Shown: piece by piece, positions 1-6,657 of the stretch | Numbering within the stretch: position 1 is the stretch's first letter | Layout: each line of letters begins with the position of its first letter | NCBI GenBank assembly: GCA_024276595.1 | Contig: JAJRWW010000059.1 | Location: forward strand, 1-13,697 | Origin: Myxococcota bacterium | Lineage (GTDB): Bacteria; Myxococcota_A; Polyangia; HGW-17; JAJRWW01 | Length of the DNA stretch: 13,697 nucleotides | Direction: 5' to 3' | Notes under the pieces: model-generated | Told to the model about the DNA's origin: nothing | Databases searched by the model: none | The model's input: the letters and a program-made list of their open reading frames with translations, nothing else | Translations under genes and position numbers: made by a program

Positions 1-102
1 ACCTGCGTCCTGGTTGTTGTTCTGGCCCGGACCGGAGTCGCCGCAACCAAAGACGAGCACCAGTGCTCCAGCGGTCATGAGGGTTACCAGCTCTTTCTTC
101 AT
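1..102 (-). CDS. Partial lipoprotein N-terminus (C-terminus beyond window)
   Basis: An ATG at 102 opens 34 codons that stay open to the window edge, so only the N-terminus is visible. It reads MKKELVTLMTAGALVLVFGC and then an acidic, Asn-rich stretch (GDSGPGQNNNQDAG). This is a lipoprotein signal peptide: positively charged n-region (Lys2, Lys3), hydrophobic core, and a lipobox VFGC with the acylated Cys at residue 20. An AGGAG Shine-Dalgarno sequence lies 7-8 bases before the ATG. Asp at +3 rather than +2 gives no strong inner-membrane retention signal. The Asn/Asp/Gly linker resembles the one after the lipobox of the cysteine-rich lipoprotein at 11822-12592. The mature domain is not in the window, so function is unknown. 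Confidence 0.75.
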   Translation of the reverse strand, partial: MKKELVTLMTAGALVLVFGCGDSGPGQNNNQDAG

Positions 103-163
103 AAGTGCACTCCTATTGCCTGTCGCTACCCAAAAACCTGCTGTCGGGCTCCAGCCCTGCCAC

Positions 164-193
164 AGCATAGGTCGGAAGGGCGAGCCCGGTCAA
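164..193 (-). promoter_or_regulatory. Candidate sigma70-type promoter for the partial lipoprotein gene
   Basis: On the minus strand, TTGACC (193-188, 5/6 to the -35 consensus) is followed after 18 bases by TATGCT (169-164, 4/6 to the -10 consensus). Transcription would start near 157, leaving a leader of about 55 bases before the ATG at 102. This is a pattern match only. A GC-rich genome gives few chance matches this good, but some are expected. Confidence 0.45.
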
Positions 194-330
194 GGCCCGA
201 GGCCCAGGCTCGATCCGAGAATCCGCGGTCACGGCGCCGCCACCGCGCTTGCAGGGGCAGGCGGGAAGCAGGCCGCGTCCACGGCGCAGACTGCGGCCAT
301 GGCGCGGGCTCGCGCCCACCAAGGCCGGGC

Positions 331-346
331 CCGCCCCGAGGGGCGG
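331..346. repeat. Short GC-rich inverted repeat
   Basis: CCGCCCC and GGGGCGG flank a 2-base centre, so the transcript could fold as a 6-bp stem with a CGAG tetraloop. There is no U-tract beyond TTAT on the plus side, so an intrinsic terminator is not supported. Role unknown. Confidence 0.4.
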
Positions 347-434
347 TTATGTGGTGGCTAGCGCCGAGGCCAGAGCGGAGCGCGGGATTCGCATATGGAA
401 CCTTGGCCGCGGTAGCGAGTCGAACTGTTGTGGA

Positions 435-448
435 ACGCTCCGGAGCGT
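435..448. repeat. 14-base perfect palindrome
   Basis: ACGCTCCGGAGCGT is identical to its reverse complement. It has no spacer, so it suits a dimeric protein-binding site better than a hairpin. It lies far from any assigned promoter, and no partner copy was seen in the window. Confidence 0.4.
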
Positions 449-573
449 GGCATCGACGACGGGATTCAAGATTCTGGTGCTGACGAGAAGCGCATCTAGT
501 TCCGGCGAGCCTACTGAAGCAACACGTCCCGACACGGGTTCGAGCGGGTCCGCGGACGATAGTGGGTGCCGTT

Positions 574-681
574 TCACCCGTACCGCCAGACGCGCCAGCG
601 GAAGCCTGACTTTGCCTGCTCGACGACGTGCACCCCCTGTGTCAGGAGGTAGGGCAAGATACGCATCGGGACGCAGCGCAT
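574..681 (-). CDS. Doubtful 35-aa ORF just downstream of the propeller gene
   Basis: An ATG at 681 lies six bases after the TAG of the zinc-ribbon/propeller gene (TAG-GTCACC-ATG) and opens 35 codons to a TGA at 574-576. About 31 of 35 codons end in G or C, like real genes in this window, and the peptide includes the stretch QAKSGFRWRVWRYG. The same frame keeps high GC3 for about 20 more codons after the stop, which could mean a decayed longer gene. The only Shine-Dalgarno-like element is a weak AGG overlapping the upstream stop. No family is recognised. It could be a small coupled protein, a pseudogene remnant or chance. Confidence 0.25.
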   Translation of the reverse strand: MRCVPMRILPYLLTQGVHVVEQAKSGFRWRVWRYG

Positions 682-687
682 GGTGAC

Positions 688-1941
688 CTAGTTCCCCACG
701 GACCAGATCCGCTTGCCGGTGGCGGGATCGAAGGCGTGAAGGCCCACCCAGGCGGCCAGGACCAGATGGCGGCCGTTGTAGTCCCAGTAGGTCAGGGTCT
801 GGGGCGACTCGTGGCGCAGCTCCTGGTCGTAGATCTGGGCGCCGGTCTTCGGGTCGAGCCCCAGGAGCACTCCGGATCGCTCCCGGGTGGGGCGCGCGCC
901 GAAGATCACGAGCCGGTCCTTCACCAGCGCGAGCGCTGTACCGTAGCTCGTGGCCATGAGCCCGAGCTTTCGGGTCCACAGCCGACGGCGACCCCGACGC
1001 GCCTCCGCGGTCAGCATGGGCGTGCCCTGGCGGCGCATGCGCACCTCGTAGGTGGTCCCGTCCCGGGTGACGCGGCCCCGCTTCATGTAACGCTGGGTCA
1101 CCCCGTGGTACAGCATCCGTGCGCGGCGAAGCTTCCCCGTGCGGCACGTCCCCGGCGTCCCGGCCGGAAGCCGCAGGGTCGTCACCGTGCCGTCGTTGGT
1201 CTTGAGCGCAACGCAGCCGTCTCCCATGGCCACGTAGGAGACCTTGCCTGGCAGGGTCGTCGCGATGGGCTTCTTGTGGTGTCTGGCGTGGTAGATCTCC
1301 ACCTTGAACCCGGGGTGCTCTACGGCGAGCCAGGACTTGCCGAGGCAGTAGAAGGGGGTGTTCTGCTTCATGGAGCGTCCCTGCCAGAGCACGCGGCCGT
1401 CGGCGCCCGAGATCACGGTGATGCGGTCCTTCTGCTTCGTGTTCCAGGCCATGGAGGCGACGTCGCGGATGCCGTCTCCGTCGGCGTCAACCGGGCAGGT
1501 GCCGTGGGTGCGCCAGGTGACGCGCTCTGACGCCGGTCGGTAGTGCCGCGGGAAGGCTCGGGGGCGATGGGACCGCGAGGTCACGGTGACGCCGCCGCCC
1601 TGGGGCCAGATTCGCTGGCGGCTCGTCAGCCACCACAACAGCAGAACCACGCCGCCCACCACCACGAGCACGGTCACCGCCATGGTGGAGCCCACCAGCA
1701 CGGGCGCCGGAATGCCCGGCTCGTCGTCGTCGGGGGCCGACGTCGGCGCCGGCTTCTTCGGCGTGTCGAGCTCGTGCACGGCCCCGCAGTAGATGCACTC
1801 CACCCACGCCTCGGCGCCGCGGGGATCCAGCGGTGCGCCGCACTGCTCGCACTTGATGGCCTTCTTCTTCTTCACGGCCCGTGCATTCCTTGGACTTGGC
1901 GTTCGCGCGATTGTGGAGACTGCACCGCAGATCCGGCGCAT
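688..1941 (-). CDS. Membrane-anchored zinc-ribbon protein with PQQ-like beta-propeller
   Basis: The 417-residue product has a four-cysteine zinc ribbon (CEQC at 31-34, CIYC at 49-52), an acidic/proline linker and one TM helix at about 81-105. A C-terminal region of about 280 residues follows, carrying PQQ-type repeat motifs (ADGRVLW at 180-186, LDPKTGA at 362-368, FDPATGKRIW at 404-413) and an FG-GAP-like DADGDG motif at 152-157. The likely topology is a cytoplasmic ribbon and an exported propeller. Propellers of this type often serve as scaffolds or ligand sensors, so no enzyme activity is claimed. The ATG at 1941 has a GAGG ribosome site 7 bases upstream. A GTG at 1875 (preceded by AAGGA at 11 bases) would start right before the ribbon as fMet-KKKKAIKCEQC, and the intervening 22 codons have weak GC3, so the shorter 395-aa form is a real alternative. 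Confidence 0.8.
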   Translation of the reverse strand: MRRICGAVSTIARTPSPRNARAVKKKKAIKCEQCGAPLDPRGAEAWVECIYCGAVHELDTPKKPAPTSAPDDDEPGIPAPVLVGSTMAVTVLVVVGGVVLLLWWLTSRQRIWPQGGGVTVTSRSHRPRAFPRHYRPASERVTWRTHGTCPVDADGDGIRDVASMAWNTKQKDRITVISGADGRVLWQGRSMKQNTPFYCLGKSWLAVEHPGFKVEIYHARHHKKPIATTLPGKVSYVAMGDGCVALKTNDGTVTTLRLPAGTPGTCRTGKLRRARMLYHGVTQRYMKRGRVTRDGTTYEVRMRRQGTPMLTAEARRGRRRLWTRKLGLMATSYGTALALVKDRLVIFGARPTRERSGVLLGLDPKTGAQIYDQELRHESPQTLTYWDYNGRHLVLAAWVGLHAFDPATGKRIWSVGN

Positions 1942-2081
1942 CGCCCATCCTCGCGTTCCGCGGGGGGCGGATCTGTGCTATCAACGTGATGTTTCAAGGG
2001 TGAGGTGCGGATTTTGCGGTCCCGGGTACGGGCGGTGAGCGGGGTGGAGCTGCTCACGGGGGCAACCGCCTAGCCTCTCCC

Positions 2082-2101
2082 GTCGGCATGCAGATGCCGA
2101 C
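2082..2101. repeat. Perfect 8-bp hairpin with GCAG loop
   Basis: GTCGGCAT and ATGCCGAC are exact reverse complements around a four-base loop. Neither flank has a T-run, so it is not a standard intrinsic terminator. It lies about 140 bases upstream of the propeller gene's ATG and over 300 bases upstream of the OmpA-like gene, and could be a protein-binding site or an RNA structure. Confidence 0.5.
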
Positions 2102-2345
2102 CCATGCGACTTGAGCCAACCTTCCGCGCTGGTATGGGGGGGCCTGTCTCAAGATCCCGCCATTGAAGCTAGAATCAGGCAAACGGCTACGAATCGGCCG
2201 TCTCTGAGCCATGCACCACCTTCTGCGGCTTGGCGACCGGGCCTCCAGGGCTCTGCAGACGGCCCTGCAAGACAGCTAGTCTCAGAGCTCGACCGCCCTG
2301 CCCGGCGGGACCAAAAGCCAGCACGGAAAACAGTCCACTCTGGGG

Positions 2346-2374
2346 ATGAAAAGACGGCCAGCCTTGTATATACT
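2346..2374 (+). promoter_or_regulatory. Candidate promoter of the OmpA-like lipoprotein gene
   Basis: ATGAAA (2346-2351, 4/6 to the -35 consensus) and TATACT (2369-2374, 5/6 to the -10 consensus) are separated by exactly 17 bases. The sequence around the -10 is one of the few AT-rich patches here. A start near 2381 would give a leader of about 34 bases, with AGGAGG at 2400-2405 shortly before the ATG at 2415. Confidence 0.5.
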
Positions 2375-2414
2375 TTGAGATCTCACAACTGCATCGCTCA
2401 GGAGGCATACCAAG

Positions 2415-3197
2415 ATGAAAGTCCCACGTGGCTTGATGGCAAGCATCGCGCTCGTGACCCTGGCCGCAACCGGCTGTGGCGTCCCGCAGGAGCAGCACGA
2501 CAAGGTGCTGGCCAAGAACAAGAAGCTCCAGCGGGATCTCGCCGAGCTTCAGCGCCTCTCGGAAAAGCAGCAGGGGAGGATCTCCACCCTGGAGGCTGAG
2601 CTGAAGAAGGTGAGGGACTCCATGGAGTCGCAGCTCGCGGCGAAGAAAGCCGAGCTGGCCCGGAGGCTGGCCGAGCTGAAGGCGGCCCAGGCCGCCGCCG
2701 AGGAGCTGGCCCGTATCAAGAAGGAGCTGGCCGCTCAAAGGGCCCTGCAGGACCAGCTCAGGCGACAGTTCCAGTCCATGATCTCCGCCGGGAAGCTGCA
2801 GCTCGTAAACGTCAACGGCAGGCTGGTGATCAAGATGGCCTCCAAGATCCTGTTTCGATCCGGCAAGGCCAACGTAACTCGAAAGGGGCGCAGGACCATC
2901 CAGCAGATCGCCTCGATCCTCAAGAAGATCGACCGGCATTTCCAGGTGGCCGGCCACACGGACAACGTGCCCATAAAGAGCCGCAAGTACAAGGACAACT
3001 GGGCCCTCTCGGGCCACCGGGCCACCGTGTTCGTGCGGCTGCTCGAAAAGTACGGCGTGCCTGGCCACAGGCTCAGCGCCGCCGGGTTCAGCCAGTATCA
3101 GCCCGTGGCCTCCAACAAGACCAGGGTCGGCAAGAGCCTGAACCGCCGCATCGAGATCACCCTCCTCCCCGCCATCCCCGGGCAGGTGAAGGAGTAG
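2415..3197 (+). CDS. OmpA/MotB-family peptidoglycan-binding lipoprotein
   Basis: The 260-residue product starts with a lipoprotein signal peptide (MKVPRGLMASIALVTLAATGC; acylated Cys21, followed by Gly, so outer-membrane sorting is likely). Residues about 25-120 are a charged heptad-like coiled coil. An OmpA C-terminal domain fills about 135-255. Family hallmarks are visible: GHTDN with Asp183, N-x-x-L-S-x-x-R-A (Asn195 to Ala203) and NRRIEI near 243-248. The Asp and Arg positions are those that bind diaminopimelate of peptidoglycan in OmpA/MotB/Pal. A strong AGGAGG lies 9 bases before the ATG. The likely role is a tether between a lipid anchor and the cell wall with a coiled-coil spacer. It lacks a TM stator helix, so it is not MotB itself. 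The gene stands alone and converges with the next gene. Confidence 0.9.
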   Translation: MKVPRGLMASIALVTLAATGCGVPQEQHDKVLAKNKKLQRDLAELQRLSEKQQGRISTLEAELKKVRDSMESQLAAKKAELARRLAELKAAQAAAEELARIKKELAAQRALQDQLRRQFQSMISAGKLQLVNVNGRLVIKMASKILFRSGKANVTRKGRRTIQQIASILKKIDRHFQVAGHTDNVPIKSRKYKDNWALSGHRATVFVRLLEKYGVPGHRLSAAGFSQYQPVASNKTRVGKSLNRRIEITLLPAIPGQVKE

Positions 3198-3263
3198 CCA
3201 CCTGGCGACCAGCCCGTCTCCTGTGACCGCGCCCGGGCGGGGCTGAGCGGCCAGCGCGCCCCC

Positions 3264-5054
3264 CTACCTGCACCTGTAGCGGCTAACTGTCACCGGCCTG
3301 GCGCCGTCTCGCGCGGCGTCGCCTTCCACCGGCTCTGTGAAGGAGACCAGGAACCCCTCCGACACTGGCACCACTCCGCCCACCCTTGCCACGGTGGCCA
3401 GCAGGGACGGGCGCGCGGCCAGCCTCCCGTCGCGCTTGTACTCCACCGCCAGCAGGCGCTCTCCGGAGGCCCCGGGCCTGGCCTCCTCCAGCGCCACCAG
3501 AACCAGGTGACGCCTGGTGGGCAGCAGCCACAGCTTGCAGCCCCCAGATGGGCTCCGGGCCACTCGCATGGGCAGCTCCAGCTCCTTGGCCAGCACAAAG
3601 CGGGGTGCAGACCTGTCGAGGCCCAGCAGCACCGCCGACCCGGTCCTGCCCACCCCGCGCCCCACGGCGAGCACCCAGAGCCGCTCCCCTGCCCGTGCCA
3701 TGGCAACGCACAGGGGATCAAAGGTGCGCCTCCTGCCCAGGGCCACCCGCCGGGCAGGTCCCTTGGGCAGGCCCTGGGGGCCCAGCCGCGCAAGGAGGAG
3801 GCTGTCTTGCGTGGTGACAGCCACGGCGTAGCCGGCGGGCCCACCCAAGAGGGCCGGCTCCCCAAAGGCTCCTGGGCCCTGCTCCTCGTCGAGCAGCCGA
3901 ACCCTGGACACCGGGCGCCTGTGCTCCCGGTCCATGCGCAGCACAGATACCCTGTGGCCCTGGTCCGCCACGGAGAGCCAGGCCGGGCCCGGCCAGGCGG
4001 CAAAGCGGCCGGGCGACACCCCTCGGGAATGGGCCAGCACCACCCTGGCCGGACCCCTGCGCCGCATGTGCCCATCCAGGAGCTGCACGAGCTGGTCCCC
4101 GTCGCTGCCAAAGATCAGCGCCGCTCCCCCTGGAAAAGAGCGCAGCGCAAAGGGCTCCCCCTGGCTCCATTCACCCACGTCCACTCCCGTGTCGCCGGCA
4201 GACCCCTCTCCAGAGACCAGGCCTCCCTCGGGGGTGAGCCGCTGCCAGGCGATGGAGTCCCGTCCGCAGGTGGGGCGGGCCACCGAGCAGTCTCTTTGCC
4301 ACGCCACAACCGGCCTCCCGGCCACCAGCGCCAGGCTGTGGGACACCGCCCCCGCCTCCCTTCCCAGCACCCGACGCCTGCCCCTCGGGAGGCAGGTGGC
4401 AAATGAGCTCGCACCCCTGGCCCGCCCCCCTGAGGTGAGGGCCAGCCTCAGGTCCGTCACCGGCAGCCGCACCGGGCTCAGGCGAGCCAGGGGGCTGCGG
4501 GCCAGGCGCAGCCCCAGCAGCCGTCGAGCCAGCACCGCCAGCCGGTCCAGCCCGTCCATCTGCTCGGGAGCGGGATCCGCTGGATCCAGGTGGTCCTCCA
4601 GGGCGTCGTTGATCGCCACCACCCCGAGCAGGGTCTCGCAGCCGCTCAAACGCTCTGGAGCCGGACGCCAGGGCAGCGGCCCCATGTCCCCGGGCGCAGC
4701 CGACCGGCACAGACGCCTGGCCGCTCGCTCCAGGCGCAGCAGCTCCCTCTTCAGGCGTCTCACCGCCCGGCGGGCCGCTGCTCGACGCCCGGCCACCAGC
4801 TCCCTGTAGGCGTGGACGTGCGCATGCACAACTCCCTGGAGCGAAAGGGTGTGAGGAGCGGCCTGCGAGCGTGCGCCTCCGGCCGGGCGGGAGCCGCCAG
4901 AGCCAGCGCCCCCGCAGCCGCCCACCTCACTGCCACAGCCCCCCGGGGCTCCAGCGAGCAGAGCGGCCGCGAGCAGAGCAGCTCCCGCCAGGCGGCAGGT
5001 GACCACCACCGCCCCGATTGTCCCGGACACCTGGCAGAGGATCGAGGATCCCAT
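3264..5054 (-). CDS. Large hypothetical exported protein, possible lipoprotein
   Basis: This is an unrecognised protein of 596 residues from the ATG at 5054. The N-terminus has a hydrophobic signal segment (about 22-36, RLAGAALLAAALLAG) ending in PGGC, a non-canonical lipobox at Cys40, then a Gly/Ser-rich linker. Residues about 70-120 form a very Arg-rich predicted helix (for example RRAAARRAVRRLKRELLRLE). The rest alternates short hydrophobic strands with Gly/Asp turns, a pattern that suggests a beta-propeller (for example AALIFGSDGDQLVQLLDG), but no named repeat family is evident. Start choice is open: TTG at 5090 gives 12 more residues, and GTG codons at 5009/5006 would give a more typical signal peptide. 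None has a good Shine-Dalgarno sequence. It is convergent with the OmpA-like gene (66-base gap) and divergent from the GYF gene. Confidence 0.7.
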   Translation of the reverse strand: MGSSILCQVSGTIGAVVVTCRLAGAALLAAALLAGAPGGCGSEVGGCGGAGSGGSRPAGGARSQAAPHTLSLQGVVHAHVHAYRELVAGRRAAARRAVRRLKRELLRLERAARRLCRSAAPGDMGPLPWRPAPERLSGCETLLGVVAINDALEDHLDPADPAPEQMDGLDRLAVLARRLLGLRLARSPLARLSPVRLPVTDLRLALTSGGRARGASSFATCLPRGRRRVLGREAGAVSHSLALVAGRPVVAWQRDCSVARPTCGRDSIAWQRLTPEGGLVSGEGSAGDTGVDVGEWSQGEPFALRSFPGGAALIFGSDGDQLVQLLDGHMRRRGPARVVLAHSRGVSPGRFAAWPGPAWLSVADQGHRVSVLRMDREHRRPVSRVRLLDEEQGPGAFGEPALLGGPAGYAVAVTTQDSLLLARLGPQGLPKGPARRVALGRRRTFDPLCVAMARAGERLWVLAVGRGVGRTGSAVLLGLDRSAPRFVLAKELELPMRVARSPSGGCKLWLLPTRRHLVLVALEEARPGASGERLLAVEYKRDGRLAARPSLLATVARVGGVVPVSEGFLVSFTEPVEGDAARDGARPVTVSRYRCR

Positions 5055-5219
5055 TGGCCGATTGTGGCCCTGCTCCGGTAGCGCTGTCAAAACCGAAAAA
5101 GAGACTCCCCAGTCCCCCCCGGGCAGTTCCCGAGAAAATGATCAGGCTCAAGGAGTCATTATCGCCCCTTGCGACGTTCGCACCATCCCCCACATGGGGT
5201 ACATGGGAGCACCAGGAGG

Positions 5220-5248
5220 TTGACTGCATTCGCCGCTGGGACTATGCA
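5220..5248 (+). promoter_or_regulatory. Candidate promoter of the zinc-ribbon/GYF gene
   Basis: TTGACT (5220-5225, 5/6 to the -35 consensus) is followed after 17 bases by TATGCA (5243-5248, a weak 3/6 -10). A start near 5255 would give a short leader with GGAGG at 5264-5268, four bases before the TTG start codon at 5273. Confidence 0.4.
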
Positions 5249-5272
5249 CAGGGGGCCTAGGGTGGAGGACCG

Positions 5273-6067
5273 TTGAGCAACCAGAGAACATGCCCGCGCT
5301 GCCGCAGCGCCATCCCTCCCTCGGCCAGCGCCTGCGCCAGGTGCGGCGCCGAGGAGGCCGATGGCCCCAGGTTCAGCGTGGTCAAGGCCGGGGAGCCCTT
5401 CGCCGCCGCGGCGGCTGGCGCGGCTGCGCCGCTGGTGCCCACGCTCCCTCCGGACGTGCTCGATATTGGCGAGGGGGACCAGGTCTGGTACTGCCGCATC
5501 GGAGGTCAGATAATCGGCCCGGTCACGGCTCCGCAGATACGCAGCGCCTTCTCCAAGGGGCAGATTGACGGCCAGGCATCCGTGGGCATCAGGGGCAAGC
5601 AGGACTGGTTCCCCATCCGGAGCCTGCCCCAGTTCTCCGACCTCCTCACTGGCATCGGTCCGGCCCCCAGGCCGGCGCTGGCCAGCCTCCCGGCCAGCGC
5701 ACCCCGGCTCCCCCCGAGGGGAGAGCCCGACGGGCCGTCTCCCATGGGCCTGCCCCAGGCCTCCGCTCCTGGCCCACCAGGGGTTCCCCTGGAGCCCATC
5801 TCCGCCGGGCACGAGCTCCCCTCTCTTCCGATCAAGAGCCCCGAGCGAGAGGACAAGACCGAGGTGGTCGCCCCTCTGCCGCCGCCGGGTCCCGTGCCCG
5901 GCGCCCAGGTCCACGAGCCCGGCCCCTCTTCGGGCCACTCGCAATCCGCCGCCGCGCTCCTTGGCGAGATCCGCCGGCTCAGGCGCCTCGTGCTCATCCT
6001 GGGAGTTCTGGCCGCCTCGCTCTTCATTGCCATGGCCGCGCTCCTGGGGCTGGTGGCGGCGAGATAG
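5273..6067 (+). CDS. Zinc-ribbon, GYF_2 domain, C-terminal membrane-anchored protein
   Basis: The 264-residue product starts at TTG, supported by GGAGG four bases upstream. In order it has a zinc ribbon (CPRC at 7-10, CARC at 21-24), an Ala-rich linker and a GYF_2 (DUF4339) domain at about 69-125. The GYF region shows VWYCRIGGQIIGPVT, then QIRSAFSKGQI and the Trp112 (DWFPI) element. A proline-rich stretch (about 129-220, including PLPPPGPVPG) and a TM helix at about 238-261 with basic residues before it complete the protein. It is probably tail-anchored with all domains in the cytoplasm. GYF folds bind proline-rich peptides, so the protein may bind its own linker or a partner. The ribbon-GYF order resembles the cytoplasmic part of Myxococcus gliding protein GltJ/AgmX, but the periplasmic TonB-like part is absent, so no motility role is assigned. 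Confidence 0.8.
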   Translation: MSNQRTCPRCRSAIPPSASACARCGAEEADGPRFSVVKAGEPFAAAAAGAAAPLVPTLPPDVLDIGEGDQVWYCRIGGQIIGPVTAPQIRSAFSKGQIDGQASVGIRGKQDWFPIRSLPQFSDLLTGIGPAPRPALASLPASAPRLPPRGEPDGPSPMGLPQASAPGPPGVPLEPISAGHELPSLPIKSPEREDKTEVVAPLPPPGPVPGAQVHEPGPSSGHSQSAAALLGEIRRLRRLVLILGVLAASLFIAMAALLGLVAAR

Positions 6068-6085
6068 CCAGGCGAGGGCGCAGCA

Positions 6086-6550
6086 CTAATCCGTGAGGGC
6101 GATCACCCGCCACCGGTTGGCCACAGGAGCCAGGATCGCCACCAGGCCGCCCCTGCGAAAGCGTCCAAAGGCCACCACCAGATCCTTGCGGGTCAGCTTC
6201 AGCCTGGCTGGAGGTGGACCAAAGAGCCGGCGGGCTCGGGCCATTGTGACCACCACCACCTTCTTGAGCCGCCTGCGCCCTGCCAGCGCTCCCAGGAGGC
6301 GGGCCAGCCGCCTCCTCACCTGCCTGGGGCCCTTTACCAGCTTGCCGTCAAAGCTCACCTCGGAGGCGGCCAGGGGCGCGGCGGTCTTGAGGTCTCGATC
6401 CACCACCGCCCGCAGGAAGGTCTTGGCGACCAGCACCGCCAGCAAGGGGATCCGCTCCTCGCCGGCCTCGCCCGCGGCCGGCGCGCTCCGAGCCGGGGCA
6501 GCAGAACCTAGCTGCAGCAGACAGGCGACAAGCGCTGTTGCAAGCTTCAT
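6086..6550 (-). CDS. Small secreted hypothetical protein
   Basis: The 154-residue product begins with a Sec signal peptide (MKLATALVACLLQLGSAAPA, probable cleavage after an Ala at about 20-23). The mature part is very basic, with a helix-rich first half (LAVLVAKTFLRAVVDRDLKTA) and strand-like segments at the end (VAILAPVANRWRVIALTD). The layout, in which helices are followed by strands ending in a W-R-V-I-A-type strand, is compatible with an NTF2-like fold, but that is only an impression. The ATG at 6550 is preceded by AGGAG at 8 bases, and the Shine-Dalgarno partly lies inside a hairpin (6559-6577). Its stop is 18 bases from the stop of the convergent GYF gene, and it is divergent from the sulfatase-like pair. 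Function unknown. Confidence 0.7.
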   Translation of the reverse strand: MKLATALVACLLQLGSAAPARSAPAAGEAGEERIPLLAVLVAKTFLRAVVDRDLKTAAPLAASEVSFDGKLVKGPRQVRRRLARLLGALAGRRRLKKVVVVTMARARRLFGPPPARLKLTRKDLVVAFGRFRRGGLVAILAPVANRWRVIALTD

Positions 6551-6558
6551 CCGAGGCT

Positions 6559-6577
6559 CCTGGGCATCTCGCCCAGG
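6559..6577 (-). promoter_or_regulatory. Leader hairpin overlapping the ribosome binding site
   Basis: On the minus strand CCTGGGC, a GAGAT loop and GCCCAGG form a perfect 7-bp stem. The 3' arm contains the first three bases of the AGGAG Shine-Dalgarno of the 6086-6550 gene, whose ATG follows 8 bases after the hairpin. Folding would partly hide the ribosome site, which could reduce or condition translation. The repeat is seen directly; the regulatory role is inferred. Confidence 0.4.
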
Positions 6578-6657
6578 TTATCCGCCCCCTCACCCGGGGT
6601 CAACGGGCACCCCAACCGGGAGCACGAATTAATTTGAATCGGAGACCATCCGAGGTC

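Larger units (their letters stand above)
103..687. other. Gene-poor region of 585 bases
   Basis: No convincing gene was found between the lipoprotein start and the stop of the propeller gene. Long frames on both strands here lack the strong third-position G/C bias of the real genes. The region holds a promoter candidate (164-193), a GC hairpin (331-346), a 14-base perfect palindrome (435-448) and a doubtful 35-codon ORF (574-681, minus). No tRNA or mobile-element end was recognised. Confidence 0.6.
1942..2414. other. Divergent intergenic region of 473 bases
   Basis: This separates the propeller gene (minus) from the OmpA-like lipoprotein gene (plus). It holds a strong hairpin at 2082-2101, a weaker inverted repeat (CAGGGC at 2246-2251 with GCCCTG at 2262-2267) and a promoter-like pair at 2346-2374. 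Open frames crossing it are out of frame with the OmpA-like gene and lack a supported start. No clear promoter for the propeller gene was found. TTGAAA occurs upstream of it on the minus strand, but without a matching -10. Confidence 0.55.

Noticed and set aside
533..548. GGTTCGAGC sequence resembling a tRNA T-arm
   Set aside because: No acceptor, D or anticodon stems could be fitted around it on either strand.
347..1147. 266-codon minus-strand frame overlapping the end of the propeller gene and the gene-poor region
   Set aside because: It is out of frame with the propeller gene over most of its length, and its unique part (347-687) has weak third-position G/C bias.
628..1530. 300-codon plus-strand frame opposite the propeller gene
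   Set aside because: Antisense shadow of a gene with zinc-ribbon and PQQ motifs. No ribosome site or recognisable domain.
2111..2599. 162-codon plus-strand frame running into the OmpA-like gene
   Set aside because: It overlaps the OmpA-like N-terminus in another frame. The OmpA-like gene has a signal peptide, AGGAGG and domain evidence.
3202..3254. Possible bidirectional terminator between convergent genes (CTGGC/GCCAG and AGCCC/GGGCT arms)
   Set aside because: The arms are short with internal loops on both sides and there is no T-run in either direction.
3507..4406. 299-codon plus-strand frame opposite the large hypothetical exported protein
   Set aside because: Pro/His/Gly/Arg-rich shadow frame with no start signal. 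The minus-strand frame has a signal segment and the expected codon bias.
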